Source of the DNA: Alphaproteobacteria bacterium
GTDB lineage: Bacteria; Pseudomonadota; Alphaproteobacteria; Bin95
DNA length: 64,000 nucleotides
Direction: 5' to 3'
Assembly: GCA_022827685.1 (NCBI GenBank)
Contig: JAJEIH010000014.1
Coordinates: 129,801-193,800 of the forward strand
The position numbers and the translations under genes were made by a program. Positions 42,698 to 50,802 of this stretch are shown here, piece after piece; position 1 is the first letter of the stretch, and each line of letters opens with the position of its first letter. The notes under the pieces are model-generated. The model made no database searches, was not told the DNA's origin, and saw only the letters and a list, made by a program, of their open reading frames with translations.

Positions 42698-44182
42698 TCA
42701 CGCCGGGGCGAAGGTCCCGTGCAGGGCGAGGGGCAGGGGGTAGGGCAGGATGCCTTCCCAGACCGGGCCGTCGGCGAGGCGTTGCGCTTCGAACACGGCA
42801 AGGCCGGATGCGCGCCGGCGCAAGTCCAGGAACGGGCCGAGCAGCCAGCCTTCGCCTTCGCCGGGGCCGCGGGGCACGAACACATGCTCCTCCGGTATCC
42901 GGTGCCGGGGCCAGCTCCAGCCGTCCGCCTCTCCGGGCGCGAGACGCACGACGCGCCGAAGCGGCCAGCCGATGGGTTCGTCCAGGCCCGCCAGCGCGAA
43001 GGTCATGTCGTGGCGCTGGCCGAGGCGGCGCGGGTCGATTCGCGGGAAGTCGGCGGCGACCGTCCCGCCATGCTCGTATCCGGCGCTCCCGTCCGGGCGG
43101 AGGACGACCCGCCGATAGACCGGGTGCGGCGAGCGGAACCGGGTCTCGCCCCGCATGACGTCGCGAAACTCGCGGGTGACGAAGGACGGGTCCGGCGCCT
43201 GGCAGAGATCGAGCCGGATCGTGCCGTCCGCCTCCTCCCAGCCATTGCCGTGGTGGAAATGGAAGCCCGGCGGAAGCTCGTGGCGGCGCTCGACTTCCAG
43301 GCTGTCCTTGTCCACGACCAGCACGCGCACGCCGAGCTCCGGCCGCCAGACATGGGCGTCGAGAATGGGCGCGTGGCCGGAGGTGAACCTGTCCAGGTCC
43401 AGCACGAAGGGCGTGAGCAGCACGACCAGCCGCCGCTCCGTCACCACGAAATCGTGGGTCAGGCCGAGCGGCGCCATCGGCAGGACATTCACCTTCGCGA
43501 GCCGCCCCTGCGGGTCGATACGGTAGAAGATCAGCATCGGGCGCGGGACCGGCAGGTAGCCGATGTTCCACATCGTGCCGTCGGCCTCGACCTTGGGGTG
43601 GGCGGAGAAGGGCGCGCCGGCGATGTCCTTGCGCCATGCGATAAAGCCCTCCGCATCCAGCGTCCCGGGATCGAACGCCAGCGCCGACCCGCCCTCCCAG
43701 AGCGCCATATGGCGTCCGGCATGGACAACCACGGAGGTGTTCGCGGCGTTCATGTCGTCGGGGCGGCGGGTTTCAGTTGGGTCGGGCGGCAGGGAGCCGA
43801 AGGCCGGCAGCATGCGCCGCCCGACCTCCGTCTCGCGGCGGCGTTTGGGCGTGTCCAGGATACGCGCGCGGTGGGTGACGGCGGCGTCGTTGAAGCGGAA
43901 GGCCTGCATCATGCCGTCGCCGTCGAACCAGTGGCCGTAGCGGTGGCCGAAGCGGTCATGCTCGGCCGGGCCGTTGCGCCAGAGCGTGCCGGCCAGTTCG
44001 GAAGGGAACTTGCCTTGCAATGTCTGCAACGGTGCGGAAAGCCGGTCCGCCTGTGCGGTGGCGAAGGCGAGCGCCTCGTCTTCGCCGGCAGCGCCGGATG
44101 CGCCCGCGCGCCCGGCGGCAAGCAGCAGCGGCAGGCTTCCGGCGGCGCGGAGCGCGTCTCTGCGGGAAATCTGCGGTTTCAT
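42698..44182 (-). CDS. Carotenoid oxygenase family protein with Tat-like signal
   Basis: The 494-residue protein starts KPQISRRDALRAAGSLPLLL, a twin-arginine-type leader. The body is a seven-bladed carotenoid cleavage oxygenase (RPE65/apocarotenoid oxygenase family). Four iron-binding His candidates are visible: FSAHPKVE, LTHDFVV, FHFHHGNGW, and LALHGTF near the C-terminus. Members cleave double bonds of apocarotenoids or lignin-derived stilbenes. A periplasmic member is unusual. The first 23 residues are identical to those of the hydrolase encoded just upstream (121-nt gap), owing to a 91-bp repeat. Confidence 0.88.
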   Translation of the reverse strand: MKPQISRRDALRAAGSLPLLLAAGRAGASGAAGEDEALAFATAQADRLSAPLQTLQGKFPSELAGTLWRNGPAEHDRFGHRYGHWFDGDGMMQAFRFNDAAVTHRARILDTPKRRRETEVGRRMLPAFGSLPPDPTETRRPDDMNAANTSVVVHAGRHMALWEGGSALAFDPGTLDAEGFIAWRKDIAGAPFSAHPKVEADGTMWNIGYLPVPRPMLIFYRIDPQGRLAKVNVLPMAPLGLTHDFVVTERRLVVLLTPFVLDLDRFTSGHAPILDAHVWRPELGVRVLVVDKDSLEVERRHELPPGFHFHHGNGWEEADGTIRLDLCQAPDPSFVTREFRDVMRGETRFRSPHPVYRRVVLRPDGSAGYEHGGTVAADFPRIDPRRLGQRHDMTFALAGLDEPIGWPLRRVVRLAPGEADGWSWPRHRIPEEHVFVPRGPGEGEGWLLGPFLDLRRRASGLAVFEAQRLADGPVWEGILPYPLPLALHGTFAPA

Positions 44183-44203
44183 GGCTTCAGGACTCCGGTT
44201 AGC
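44113..44203. repeat. 91-bp direct repeat, copy A (signal sequence of carotenoid oxygenase)
   Basis: This segment, spanning 21 nt upstream of the ATG and the first 23 codons of the carotenoid oxygenase, recurs at 44999-45089 with two mismatches by eye and no gaps. In copy B the upstream part also encodes the last codons and stop of the DUF2141 gene. Copy B therefore keeps what looks like the original junction, and copy A is probably the duplicate. Confidence 0.9.
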
Positions 44204-44303
44204 AGTGTCGGGCGGCGGATGCGCCGCGCCGGGAGCGCGGAAGTCTGGCCGATGTCACGGCCTGCGCCGCCGCCGGGCTCATGACGCCGGAGGAAAACCC
44301 GGG

Positions 44304-45068
44304 TCAGCGCTTGTCGGCTGCGAGGCGCCTGTCCAGATAGGCTTCGACCGCACCGTTCAGCTGTTCGAGATGCCGGGTGAAGAAATGGTTGGCGCCAGGA
44401 ATGACCTTGTGGTCGATGACGATGCCGCACTGGGTGCGCAGCTTCTCGACCAGCTTCTCCACTGAGTCCGTCGTCACGATCTCGTCCCGCGTTCCGTTGA
44501 CGATCAGGCCGGAGGACGGGCAGGGCGCGAGGAAAGTGAAGTCGTACATGTTGGCCGGCGGAGCGACGAAGATGAAGCCGGAGATCTCCGGCCGGCGCAT
44601 CAGCAGCTGCATGCCGATCCAGGCGCCGAAGGAAAAGCCCGCGATCCAGACCTTGACGGGGTCTTTCCTGAGGCTTTGCATGTGGTCGAGAATGGCGGCC
44701 GCGTCCGCGAGCTCGCCTTCTCCGCGCCCGTATTCGCCCTGCGAGCGCCCGACGCCGCGGAAGTTGAAGCGCATGACCGAGAACCCGCGCCGGACGAAGC
44801 AATGGAACAGGTTGTAGACGACCTTGTTGTGCATCGTGCCGCCATGCTGCGGATGCGGATGGAGCATCAGCGCGATCGGGGCCGCCGGGTCGTCGACATG
44901 GTGGTATCGCGCTTCGAGCCGGCCCTCGGGGCCGTTCACGATAACGTCGGGCATGGGCGTGGAATCCCGTTCCTGCGGTCCGGCCGCCCCTGCCGCCTCG
45001 GCGGCAAGCAGCAGCGGCAGGCTTCCGGCGGCGCGGAGCGCGTCCCTGCGGGAAATCTGCGGTTTCAT
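44304..45068 (-). CDS. Alpha/beta hydrolase fused to a Tat-like signal sequence
   Basis: The 254-residue protein has a leader (first 23 residues identical to the carotenoid oxygenase leader) and a short linker. Then, from about residue 39, comes a COG2945-like alpha/beta hydrolase starting PDVIVNGPEGRLEARYH. HPHPQHGGTMHNKV, the nucleophile elbow GFSFGAWIG and a late IPGANHFFTRH with the catalytic His are visible. The hydrolase body is about 95% identical in DNA to a signal-less copy at 50803-51453. The ATG at 45068 lies 4 nt after the stop of the DUF2141 gene, inside copy B of the 91-bp repeat. An internal ATG at 44954 would give the cytoplasmic form. Confidence 0.85.
   Translation of the reverse strand: MKPQISRRDALRAAGSLPLLLAAEAAGAAGPQERDSTPMPDVIVNGPEGRLEARYHHVDDPAAPIALMLHPHPQHGGTMHNKVVYNLFHCFVRRGFSVMRFNFRGVGRSQGEYGRGEGELADAAAILDHMQSLRKDPVKVWIAGFSFGAWIGMQLLMRRPEISGFIFVAPPANMYDFTFLAPCPSSGLIVNGTRDEIVTTDSVEKLVEKLRTQCGIVIDHKVIPGANHFFTRHLEQLNGAVEAYLDRRLAADKR
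44320..44974. repeat. 655-bp duplicated segment, copy 1
   Basis: It aligns without gaps to 50819-51473 (offset exactly 6,499). About 35 mismatches were counted by eye, near 95% identity. Only about six change the protein, so most differences are silent. The homology covers nearly all of the alpha/beta hydrolase coding sequence and about 20 nt upstream of its PDVIV start, then stops abruptly on both sides. Confidence 0.92.
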
Positions 45069-45089
45069 GGCTTCAGGACTCCGGGTAGC
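44999..45089. repeat. 91-bp direct repeat, copy B (DUF2141 stop plus signal sequence)
   Basis: Same sequence as 44113-44203 apart from two bases. It contains the GYPES-stop end of the DUF2141 gene, the 4-nt spacer, and the first 23 codons of the fused hydrolase. Together with copy A it brackets the inserted hydrolase segment. Confidence 0.9.
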
Positions 45090-45534
45090 CGAGCTTGACC
45101 GTGACGGCAGGGCGGTCCTCGCCGGCCTTTACGGTGAAGGCGGCGGCATCGAAGTCGGGCGGCCCGAACGTGCCGCGCGCTTCGTTGGAGAAGCCGTAGC
45201 CCTCGGTCGGTATGCCGAGCAGGTTGGTGTCGAGGTCGCCGTCGCGGTCCTCGTCGTGGAACGCGGCGACGGCGTAGTCGCCGGGCGCGAGACCGGCAAA
45301 CACTAGGTCGCCGGCCTTCCCGGCCGGACGCATGGCCGCCTTAACGATTCCGGCGGAGTCGGGGAAGTCCACGCCGTCGGCGCGCCGGTGGACGGCGACG
45401 CGGATGTCGCCGTCGGCCGAGCGCACGCCCTCGATGCGCACGATCAGATCGGCGGCGGAGGCGAAGGCAGGCGCCAGCAGCGCGAACGCGGCGGCGCCGA
45501 GCGTCGCGAGCCTGATTGCGGGAAGTGCTTTCAT
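45073..45534 (-). CDS. DUF2141 domain-containing exported protein
   Basis: The 153-residue protein has an N-terminal Sec signal peptide (LATLGAAAFALLAPAFASA, cleavage near residue 28). It carries a DUF2141 beta-rich domain with FAGLAPGDYAVAAFHDEDRDGDLDTNLLG and PTEGYGFSNEARG. The function of the family is not established; the secretion signal points to the periplasm. It is the first gene of an operon with the Tat-signal hydrolase (4-nt gap) and carotenoid oxygenase, and diverges from the LytTR regulator gene. Confidence 0.87.
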   Translation of the reverse strand: MKALPAIRLATLGAAAFALLAPAFASAADLIVRIEGVRSADGDIRVAVHRRADGVDFPDSAGIVKAAMRPAGKAGDLVFAGLAPGDYAVAAFHDEDRDGDLDTNLLGIPTEGYGFSNEARGTFGPPDFDAAAFTVKAGEDRPAVTVKLGYPES

Positions 45535-45619
45535 CGTTCTGTTCTCCGGCAGCGGTTTGCATGCGGCGGGTGTGCCGCGCCGGATAAGTTGACGGCTGGG
45601 CCACCGGAGTCATGCTTCG

Positions 45620-46417
45620 ATGCGGGAACGGCAACGGATATTTCGCGGTTTGCAAGGAATGCAGTTCACGCTTCGCGGATTACGCAGGCAGGTCGCCGGC
45701 CATGCGGCGGCGCTTGCCGGCACCGTTGCGCTGTTCGCCTTTATCGGCCCCTTCGGCACCTACGATTCGATGGGCCCTTCCGGGCGCACCGGCTACTGGC
45801 TGCTGGCAATGAGCGGCAATTGGAGCATCTGGGCCGGCTCGGTGCTGCTGGTGCTGCACCTGACGCATGACTGGCCGCTCCGCCGCCGGGGCCCGGCGCT
45901 GACGCTGGCGGCGGTACTGGCCGCCGTGCCCGGCACCGCAGTCGTTTTCGCCGCCGAAACGCTGTTCCGGCCCGGTTATGTCGGCCTGAGCCGGCTGCCG
46001 GAGGTCTATCTGGGGGTCGCAGTGATAGGGCTGCTCATCAGTGCGGCGGTCCTTGCGGTTCGCTACCGGCCCGCTCCGCAAGCGCAGGAGGCGCCTGCCG
46101 CCGCCCCGCCCCGCTTCCTGGACCGCCTGCCGCACGGGATCGGACGCGACCTCGTCTATCTGCGGATGGCAGACCACTATGTCGAGGCCATCACCACGGA
46201 GGGTTCCGACCTCGTGCTCATGCGCTTCGCCGACGCCGTGGCTGAACTGGAAGGAGCGGACGGCATGCGCGTCCACCGCTCCTACTGGGTGGCGCGCGGG
46301 CATGTGACGGGCTCGGAGCGCGTCAACGGCCGCCCGGCGCTTTGCCTCACCGGCGGCCACAAAGTCCCCGTCAGCCGCACCTACCTTCCGGCCGTGCGGG
46401 CTGCCGGGCTGCTTTGA
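45620..46417 (+). CDS. Membrane-anchored LytTR-type transcriptional regulator
   Basis: The 265-residue protein has about four predicted transmembrane helices between residues 25 and 150. A linker rich in Ala/Pro follows, then a C-terminal LytTR DNA-binding domain (residues ~165-262: YLRMADHYVEAITTEGSDLVLMRF, MRVHRSYWVARGHV, CLTGGHKVPVSRTYL). No response-regulator receiver domain is present, so signalling would come through the membrane part. It diverges from the DUF2141-hydrolase-carotenoid oxygenase operon across 85 nt, making that operon a likely target. No clear LytTR repeat pair was found in the gap. Confidence 0.85.
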   Translation: MRERQRIFRGLQGMQFTLRGLRRQVAGHAAALAGTVALFAFIGPFGTYDSMGPSGRTGYWLLAMSGNWSIWAGSVLLVLHLTHDWPLRRRGPALTLAAVLAAVPGTAVVFAAETLFRPGYVGLSRLPEVYLGVAVIGLLISAAVLAVRYRPAPQAQEAPAAAPPRFLDRLPHGIGRDLVYLRMADHYVEAITTEGSDLVLMRFADAVAELEGADGMRVHRSYWVARGHVTGSERVNGRPALCLTGGHKVPVSRTYLPAVRAAGLL

Positions 46418-46435
46418 GCCGCAACAGGAAGCGCG

Positions 46436-47296
46436 CTACCGAACGGTCGTGCGCCACATGGCGCGGCGCTGGGGCCATTCATAGTCGCGGATGGCGACGT
46501 GCTGGACGGCGGGGTTGTCCCACATCAGCAGGTCGCCGACGGCCCAGCGGTGGCGGTAGATGAACCGGTCCTCGACGATGAAGTCCGAGAGCCGGTCGAT
46601 CAGCGGAAGCGCCTCGGCGTCGTCCATGCCGTCTATGCCGATGCACTCGCCCTTGCGCACATAGAGGGCCTTGCGGCCGGTCTTCGGGTGCGGCCGGGCG
46701 ACCGGATGGCGGGCGTCCGGGTTCTTCTCGATCTGTTCGCGGGTGACGGCGACCGGCTTCTTCACGCCGCGCTCCTTGGCGGCGAAGCGGTGGACCGCCT
46801 GCAGGGGCTCGATGCGCGCGCGGGTTTCTTCGTCGAGCGCGTCATAGGCCGCTGCGGCGCTGGCGAACAGGGTGGGGCCGAGGGGCTCGCCCGAATCGTC
46901 ATGGGGGACCTCAAGCGCATAGAGCAAAGTCCGGCGCGGCGGCTCGGCGGTATAGGACATGTCGGTGTGCCAGTGGCTGCCGGCATCGGCATAGCCGAGC
47001 GCGCGTCCTTCCTCGTCCTGCAGGTTCGAGACCTTGAGCACCTCCGGAAATCCTTCCAGCGCATGCTGGTCGAAGGCGTTGACCTTGATCTCGCCCAGCC
47101 TGCGGGAGAAGGCGAGCAGCGCCCCGGGCGTCAGCGACTGGCCCCGGAAACACAACACGCTGTAGCGGTCGAAAGCCGCTTCGCACGCCTCGAACACCTT
47201 GTCGGGCAGGGGGCGGGACAGGTCCGCGCCGAACACTTCGGCCCCGACCGGCGCGTCGCTCGGACGGATTTCCAGACCGGAGTTGTCGGCACTCAT
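46436..47296 (-). CDS. TauD/TfdA-family 2-oxoglutarate dioxygenase
   Basis: The 286-residue protein has LEIRPSDAPVGAEVFGADL at the N-terminus, HWHTDMSYTAEPPRRTLLYAL with the His-x-Asp pair, the distal His in NPAVQHVAIRDY and an Arg in RRAMWRTTV. TauD relatives hydroxylate taurine, alkylsulfonates, 2,4-D and other acids; the substrate here is unknown. The ATG at 47296 gives the family N-terminus; a longer in-frame reading upstream runs into the ELM1 gene and is not used. It is only distantly similar to the dioxygenase at 9874. Confidence 0.83.
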   Translation of the reverse strand: MSADNSGLEIRPSDAPVGAEVFGADLSRPLPDKVFEACEAAFDRYSVLCFRGQSLTPGALLAFSRRLGEIKVNAFDQHALEGFPEVLKVSNLQDEEGRALGYADAGSHWHTDMSYTAEPPRRTLLYALEVPHDDSGEPLGPTLFASAAAAYDALDEETRARIEPLQAVHRFAAKERGVKKPVAVTREQIEKNPDARHPVARPHPKTGRKALYVRKGECIGIDGMDDAEALPLIDRLSDFIVEDRFIYRHRWAVGDLLMWDNPAVQHVAIRDYEWPQRRAMWRTTVR

Positions 47297-47322
47297 CGCA
47301 AGCCTCCCGAAACGAACCGTCC

Positions 47323-48291
47323 CTATTCTCCCCGCAAACGCTCCGCCTGCAAACTCCCGGCTTCCATGCGCCGGAGCAATTCGGCGGCAACGCGCGGCAC
47401 CTCGTTGACGGGTTCGTACTGCCATTCCGCCAGCCGGCCTTCGAACGGGCGGAGGATTCCCTCCTCCCGCAGAGCCGTCTGGAAGCGCGCCAGCCGCCGG
47501 TTGCCGCCCGCCATGCGCGCTGCATAGACGGGCTTGCCGGTCGATACCGCCTCGCTGGTCATGGAGACCGAGTCTTCCGTGACCACGATATGCCGGGCGA
47601 GCGCCAGCATGCCGAGATAGGGGTTGCAGCCGGTTCCGTCCCAGAACCAGGCTTCCGGCAACCGGGCCTTGAGCTCGGCAATGACCGCCGGCTCCGTGCG
47701 CCGTGAGGCGGTGACCGCGACCGGCCCTTCGAGCCTTGCGAGGCCGTCCGCCAGCGCCTCCAGGGTTTCCGGCGTGAAGCGGTGGGAGCGGCTTCGGCCA
47801 CCCAGCAGCACGGCGACGTTCAAATCCGTGAACCGGCTTCGCCATGCCTCGCCGGCGGCGGCGAGCGCCTCCGGCGTCAGGCGGTGGAGCGCCACCCGCG
47901 TCGCCACGACATTAGGCCCGGAGACGCCGTCATGGCGCGGCGGGACGACCAGGTCGAAATGGTGGAGGGGAACGCGCGGATTCTGGATGTGGACGGTGAA
48001 GCACCGTCCGCCCGACGCGCGCCGGACGGCTACGGAGACCGAGGCGCTCCGCCGGCCGCAGGTAATCAGCAGTTCCGGCCAGGGCGGCTCGATCCGGTCC
48101 GCCAACCCGTATTGCAGCAGGCCCGGCGCCTGCCGGTGCGCCGGCAGCCAGGACCAGGGGCGGCGCAACCGGACGGTCTTGACCTCGAACCGTTTTCCGA
48201 CGGCCGCCGCCAGCCCCTCGGCCTGCCCGGCGGCCCCGGCCTCGCCTGTCGTCAATGCCCAGACGGGGGCGGGGGAAGCGGCTTCCGCCAC
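47323..48291 (-). CDS. ELM1/DUF1022 family protein
   Basis: The 322-residue protein has VWALTTGEAGAAGQAEGLA at the N-terminus, LLITCGRRSASVSVAVRR, FTVHIQNPRVPLHHFDLVV and VTEDSVSMTSEAVSTGKPVY. These match the mitochondrial-fission-ELM1-like family, whose C-terminal half resembles a GT-B glycosyltransferase. In bacteria these often sit near nucleoside-sugar or lipid genes; the role is not known. A GTG start has GGAGG 8 nt upstream. Confidence 0.82.
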   Translation of the reverse strand: MAEAASPAPVWALTTGEAGAAGQAEGLAAAVGKRFEVKTVRLRRPWSWLPAHRQAPGLLQYGLADRIEPPWPELLITCGRRSASVSVAVRRASGGRCFTVHIQNPRVPLHHFDLVVPPRHDGVSGPNVVATRVALHRLTPEALAAAGEAWRSRFTDLNVAVLLGGRSRSHRFTPETLEALADGLARLEGPVAVTASRRTEPAVIAELKARLPEAWFWDGTGCNPYLGMLALARHIVVTEDSVSMTSEAVSTGKPVYAARMAGGNRRLARFQTALREEGILRPFEGRLAEWQYEPVNEVPRVAAELLRRMEAGSLQAERLRGE

Positions 48292-48318
48292 CGGCCGCCT
48301 CCCGCTTTGCCGGCGGCG

Positions 48319-48678
48319 TCAGCGCGCTGCCGTCACCATGATCTCGACCAGAATGTCGGGCCGCGCCAGGTCCGCCTTCACGCAGGCGCGGGCCGGGGGA
48401 TTCTCGGGATCGACCCAACCGTTCCAGACCTTGTTCATGGCCGCGAAATTCGCCATGTCGGTGATCCAGAGATTGGCCGTCAGCAGGTTGGATTTCGAGG
48501 TGCCGGCGCGCTCCAGATAGCCGTCGATCTGTTCGATGATGTCCGCGGTCTGGGCTTCCACATCGCCGCTCGTGTCGCGCGCCACGAGGCCGGCCAGATA
48601 CACCATGTCGCCCCGGACCACGCAGCGGCTCATCATGGGCCCGGGCGGGCTGGTGCGGTCGAATCGTTCGATGCTCAT
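48319..48678 (-). CDS. RidA family protein
   Basis: The 119-residue protein of the Rid (YjgF/UK114) family has MVYLAGLVARDTSGDVEAQT, a central IDGYLERAGTSKSNLLTANLWITD and PARACVKADLARPDILVEI with the conserved Arg of the active cleft. RidA proteins hydrolyse reactive enamine/imine intermediates from PLP enzymes. Several PLP and amine-oxidising enzymes are encoded in the window, but no direct link is shown. The ATG follows GGGAG by 10 nt. Confidence 0.9.
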   Translation of the reverse strand: MSIERFDRTSPPGPMMSRCVVRGDMVYLAGLVARDTSGDVEAQTADIIEQIDGYLERAGTSKSNLLTANLWITDMANFAAMNKVWNGWVDPENPPARACVKADLARPDILVEIMVTAAR

Positions 48679-48732
48679 GGGGTCTTTCTCCCGTGTTGGG
48701 TTGTGAGTTGCGATGGGGTGGCGAGCTTTCGG

Positions 48733-49494
48733 CTATCGGCGCCGCCATGTAAAGTCCAGCGCCTCGCCTCGCCGCAATATCTGTTCTATTTCAGGCAGGT
48801 AGTTGCCATTGCTGACATGCAGGACGAATCCAGGGAGGAGCGAAACCGGCGCGCGGATATCCTTGCGTCCGCGCAGAATGACGCGGTGGGCCGGGCGCCC
48901 GTCATTCTTCGACCAGAGAGGAACGACCGCCGTCTCCCCGATTCCCGAGGCGGTATAGGCGGCAAGGTGCTCGTCCAGGCGCTCGGCCGTCAGGATCGTC
49001 GTCAGCGTGCCGCCCCGCCGCAACATGGTGGCGGCGAACCGCACCCAGTGCATGAGGTCGGCGCCCTGCTCGACATGGGCCCGTGCGCGCTGCCGGTTCC
49101 GCGGCGCGGGACCGGCCGTCTCCGGGAGCCAGGGCGGGTTCGCCATTGCATGGTCGAAGCTCGCGGGACCGAGCCGGGCCGGCGGGGCGCGCAGGTCGCC
49201 GACAATGACATCGACGGTGCGCTCGAAGCCGTTCGCCTCGACATTCTTCCGGCAAAGCCCGGCGAGGTCCCGGTCCCGCTCGAGTCCGGTGACGAAGCAT
49301 CCTTCGACGCGGCTTGCGAGACACAGGGCCGCAGCGCCGGTGCCCGCGCCGATTTCCAGGACGTGCTCTCCCGGCCGGGCGGGCACCGCCGCGGCCAGCA
49401 GGACGGGGTCTATCGCGACCCGGTAGCCCTCGGCGGGCTGCCGCAGCCGGACCCTGCCGTCCAGCAGGGTGTCTTCGCTGACAGCGTCGTTCAC
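48733..49494 (-). CDS. tRNA1(Val) adenine-N6 methyltransferase-like protein (TrmN6 family)
   Basis: The 253-residue Rossmann methyltransferase has the SAM motif HVLEIGAGTGAAALCLASR, a conserved acidic end of beta-2 (VTGLERD), and the N6-adenine catalytic motif NPPW (MANPPWLPE). TrmN6 modifies A37 of tRNA-Val1 in E. coli; this protein belongs to the same group but its target is not proven. The start is a GTG (49494) overlapping the DUF2007 stop as GTGA. RVRLRQPAEGYRVAIDPVLL near the N-terminus is typical. Confidence 0.87.
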   Translation of the reverse strand: MNDAVSEDTLLDGRVRLRQPAEGYRVAIDPVLLAAAVPARPGEHVLEIGAGTGAAALCLASRVEGCFVTGLERDRDLAGLCRKNVEANGFERTVDVIVGDLRAPPARLGPASFDHAMANPPWLPETAGPAPRNRQRARAHVEQGADLMHWVRFAATMLRRGGTLTTILTAERLDEHLAAYTASGIGETAVVPLWSKNDGRPAHRVILRGRKDIRAPVSLLPGFVLHVSNGNYLPEIEQILRRGEALDFTWRRR

Positions 49495-49709
49495 AGTCCA
49501 CCGAGGTCCTGCTGCGCGGATTCAAGGAGGCGGCGGGCCTCGGGATAGTCTTCGTCGGCCACCATCACGCGCCGGGGAAGGATGCCGATGCTGCCCTCGA
49601 CTATGCTGGCGTGGCTGTCGAGCACAACGGCTTCCACGCCGCGCGCCGAGAGTTCGGCGACCAGCCAGGAAATCGCAACCGGATCAGTAGTTTTCAGCAC
49701 AGCTTTCAA
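49491..49709 (-). CDS. DUF2007 domain-containing small protein
   Basis: The 72-residue protein has LKTTDPVAISWLVAELSARG, VLDSHASIVEGSIGILPRRV and MVADEDYPEARRLL, matching DUF2007 (putative signal-transducing or prolipoprotein-regulatory family, unproven). A TTG start at 49709 is inferred from GGAA 7 nt upstream and the family N-terminus; a GTG three codons later is possible. It is coupled to the methyltransferase gene and diverges from the polyprenyl synthase gene. Confidence 0.82.
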   Translation of the reverse strand: MKAVLKTTDPVAISWLVAELSARGVEAVVLDSHASIVEGSIGILPRRVMVADEDYPEARRLLESAQQDLGGL

Positions 49710-49789
49710 TCTGCAGTTCCCAAAGCTTGACCGGCCTTCCGCCCGCCCTATGCTCGCCTCTCCCGCGCCTGAAGGTCAATCACACCCCC

Positions 49790-50797
49790 GTGACACTAGC
49801 GGCGACATCCCCGCCACCGGCGCAGCCGCTGGCCGCGCTGCACGCGCTCGTCGGGGCGGATATGGCGCGCGTTAACGCGCTGATCCTCGAGCGGATGCAG
49901 AACGAGGTCGTGCTGATCCCCCAATTGGCCGGCCATATCGTCGCATCCGGCGGCAAGCGCCTGCGCCCGATGCTCACACTGGCGTCGGCGCGCCTCTGCG
50001 GCTATGGGGGGCGGCGCCATATCGAGCTCGCGGCCTGCGTCGAATTCATCCACACCGCCACGCTGCTGCACGACGATGTCGTGGATGAGAGCATATTGCG
50101 GCGCGGCACGGAGACCGCCAATGCCGTCTGGGGGAACCAGGCGAGCGTGCTGGTCGGGGATTTTCTCTTCAGCCGGTCCTTCCAGCTCATGGTCGATGCG
50201 GGCTCTCTGGAAGTGCTGGGAATTCTCGCCAATGCCTCCGCGACAATCGCCGAGGGCGAGGTACGCCAGCTCGCCACCGTCAGCCGGCCGGAAACGGAGA
50301 TTGCCGACTACCTGAAGGTCGTCGAAGGCAAGACCGCCGCGCTTTTCGCTGCGGCGTGCCGCATCGGCGCCGTCATCGCGGACCGGCCGCGCGCCGAGGC
50401 CGAGGCGCTGGAAGCCTACGGCCTGAATCTCGGCATCGCCTTCCAGCTTGTCGATGACGTGCTCGACTATTCCGCCCGGCAGGCCGATCTGGGCAAGACC
50501 GTGGGCGATGACTTCGCCGAGGGCAAGGTCACCCTGCCGGTCATTCTCGCCTACGGCCGGGGCAATGAGGAGGAGCAGGCCTTCTGGCGCCGGGTCCTCT
50601 GCGAGGACGGGCGGCAGGTCGAGGACTTCGGCAAGGCCGTCACCCTCATGCGGCTCCACGATTCCCTGTCGGAGACGTTGGACAGGGCCCGCTCCAGCGC
50701 CGAGGACGCCAAGCGGGCGCTGGAGCTCTTTCCGGACGGGCCGGTACGCGCGGTGCTGGCCGATATCGCCGATTTCTGCGTCGAGCGCGTCTATTAG
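49790..50797 (+). CDS. ispB: Polyprenyl diphosphate synthase (octaprenyl/decaprenyl type)
   Basis: The 335-residue trans-isoprenyl synthase has GGKRLRPMLTLASARLCGY, the first aspartate-rich motif in ATLLHDDVVDES and the second in FQLVDDVLDYS, with GKTVGDDFAEGKVTLPVI after it. It builds the long side chain of ubiquinone from IPP and farnesyl or geranylgeranyl diphosphate. The chosen GTG at 49790 gives the usual N-terminus before VGADMARVNALILERM; later ATG starts would remove conserved residues. Its stop is 5 nt from the end of the convergent hydrolase copy 2. Confidence 0.92.
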   Translation: MTLAATSPPPAQPLAALHALVGADMARVNALILERMQNEVVLIPQLAGHIVASGGKRLRPMLTLASARLCGYGGRRHIELAACVEFIHTATLLHDDVVDESILRRGTETANAVWGNQASVLVGDFLFSRSFQLMVDAGSLEVLGILANASATIAEGEVRQLATVSRPETEIADYLKVVEGKTAALFAAACRIGAVIADRPRAEAEALEAYGLNLGIAFQLVDDVLDYSARQADLGKTVGDDFAEGKVTLPVILAYGRGNEEEQAFWRRVLCEDGRQVEDFGKAVTLMRLHDSLSETLDRARSSAEDAKRALELFPDGPVRAVLADIADFCVERVY

Positions 50798-50802
50798 GCG
50801 TT

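Noticed and set aside
42630-43637. Possible fusion of the transaminase with an upstream 335-codon extension
   Set aside because: The extension is the wrong frame of the carotenoid oxygenase gene and lacks motifs; the transaminase has its own normal start.
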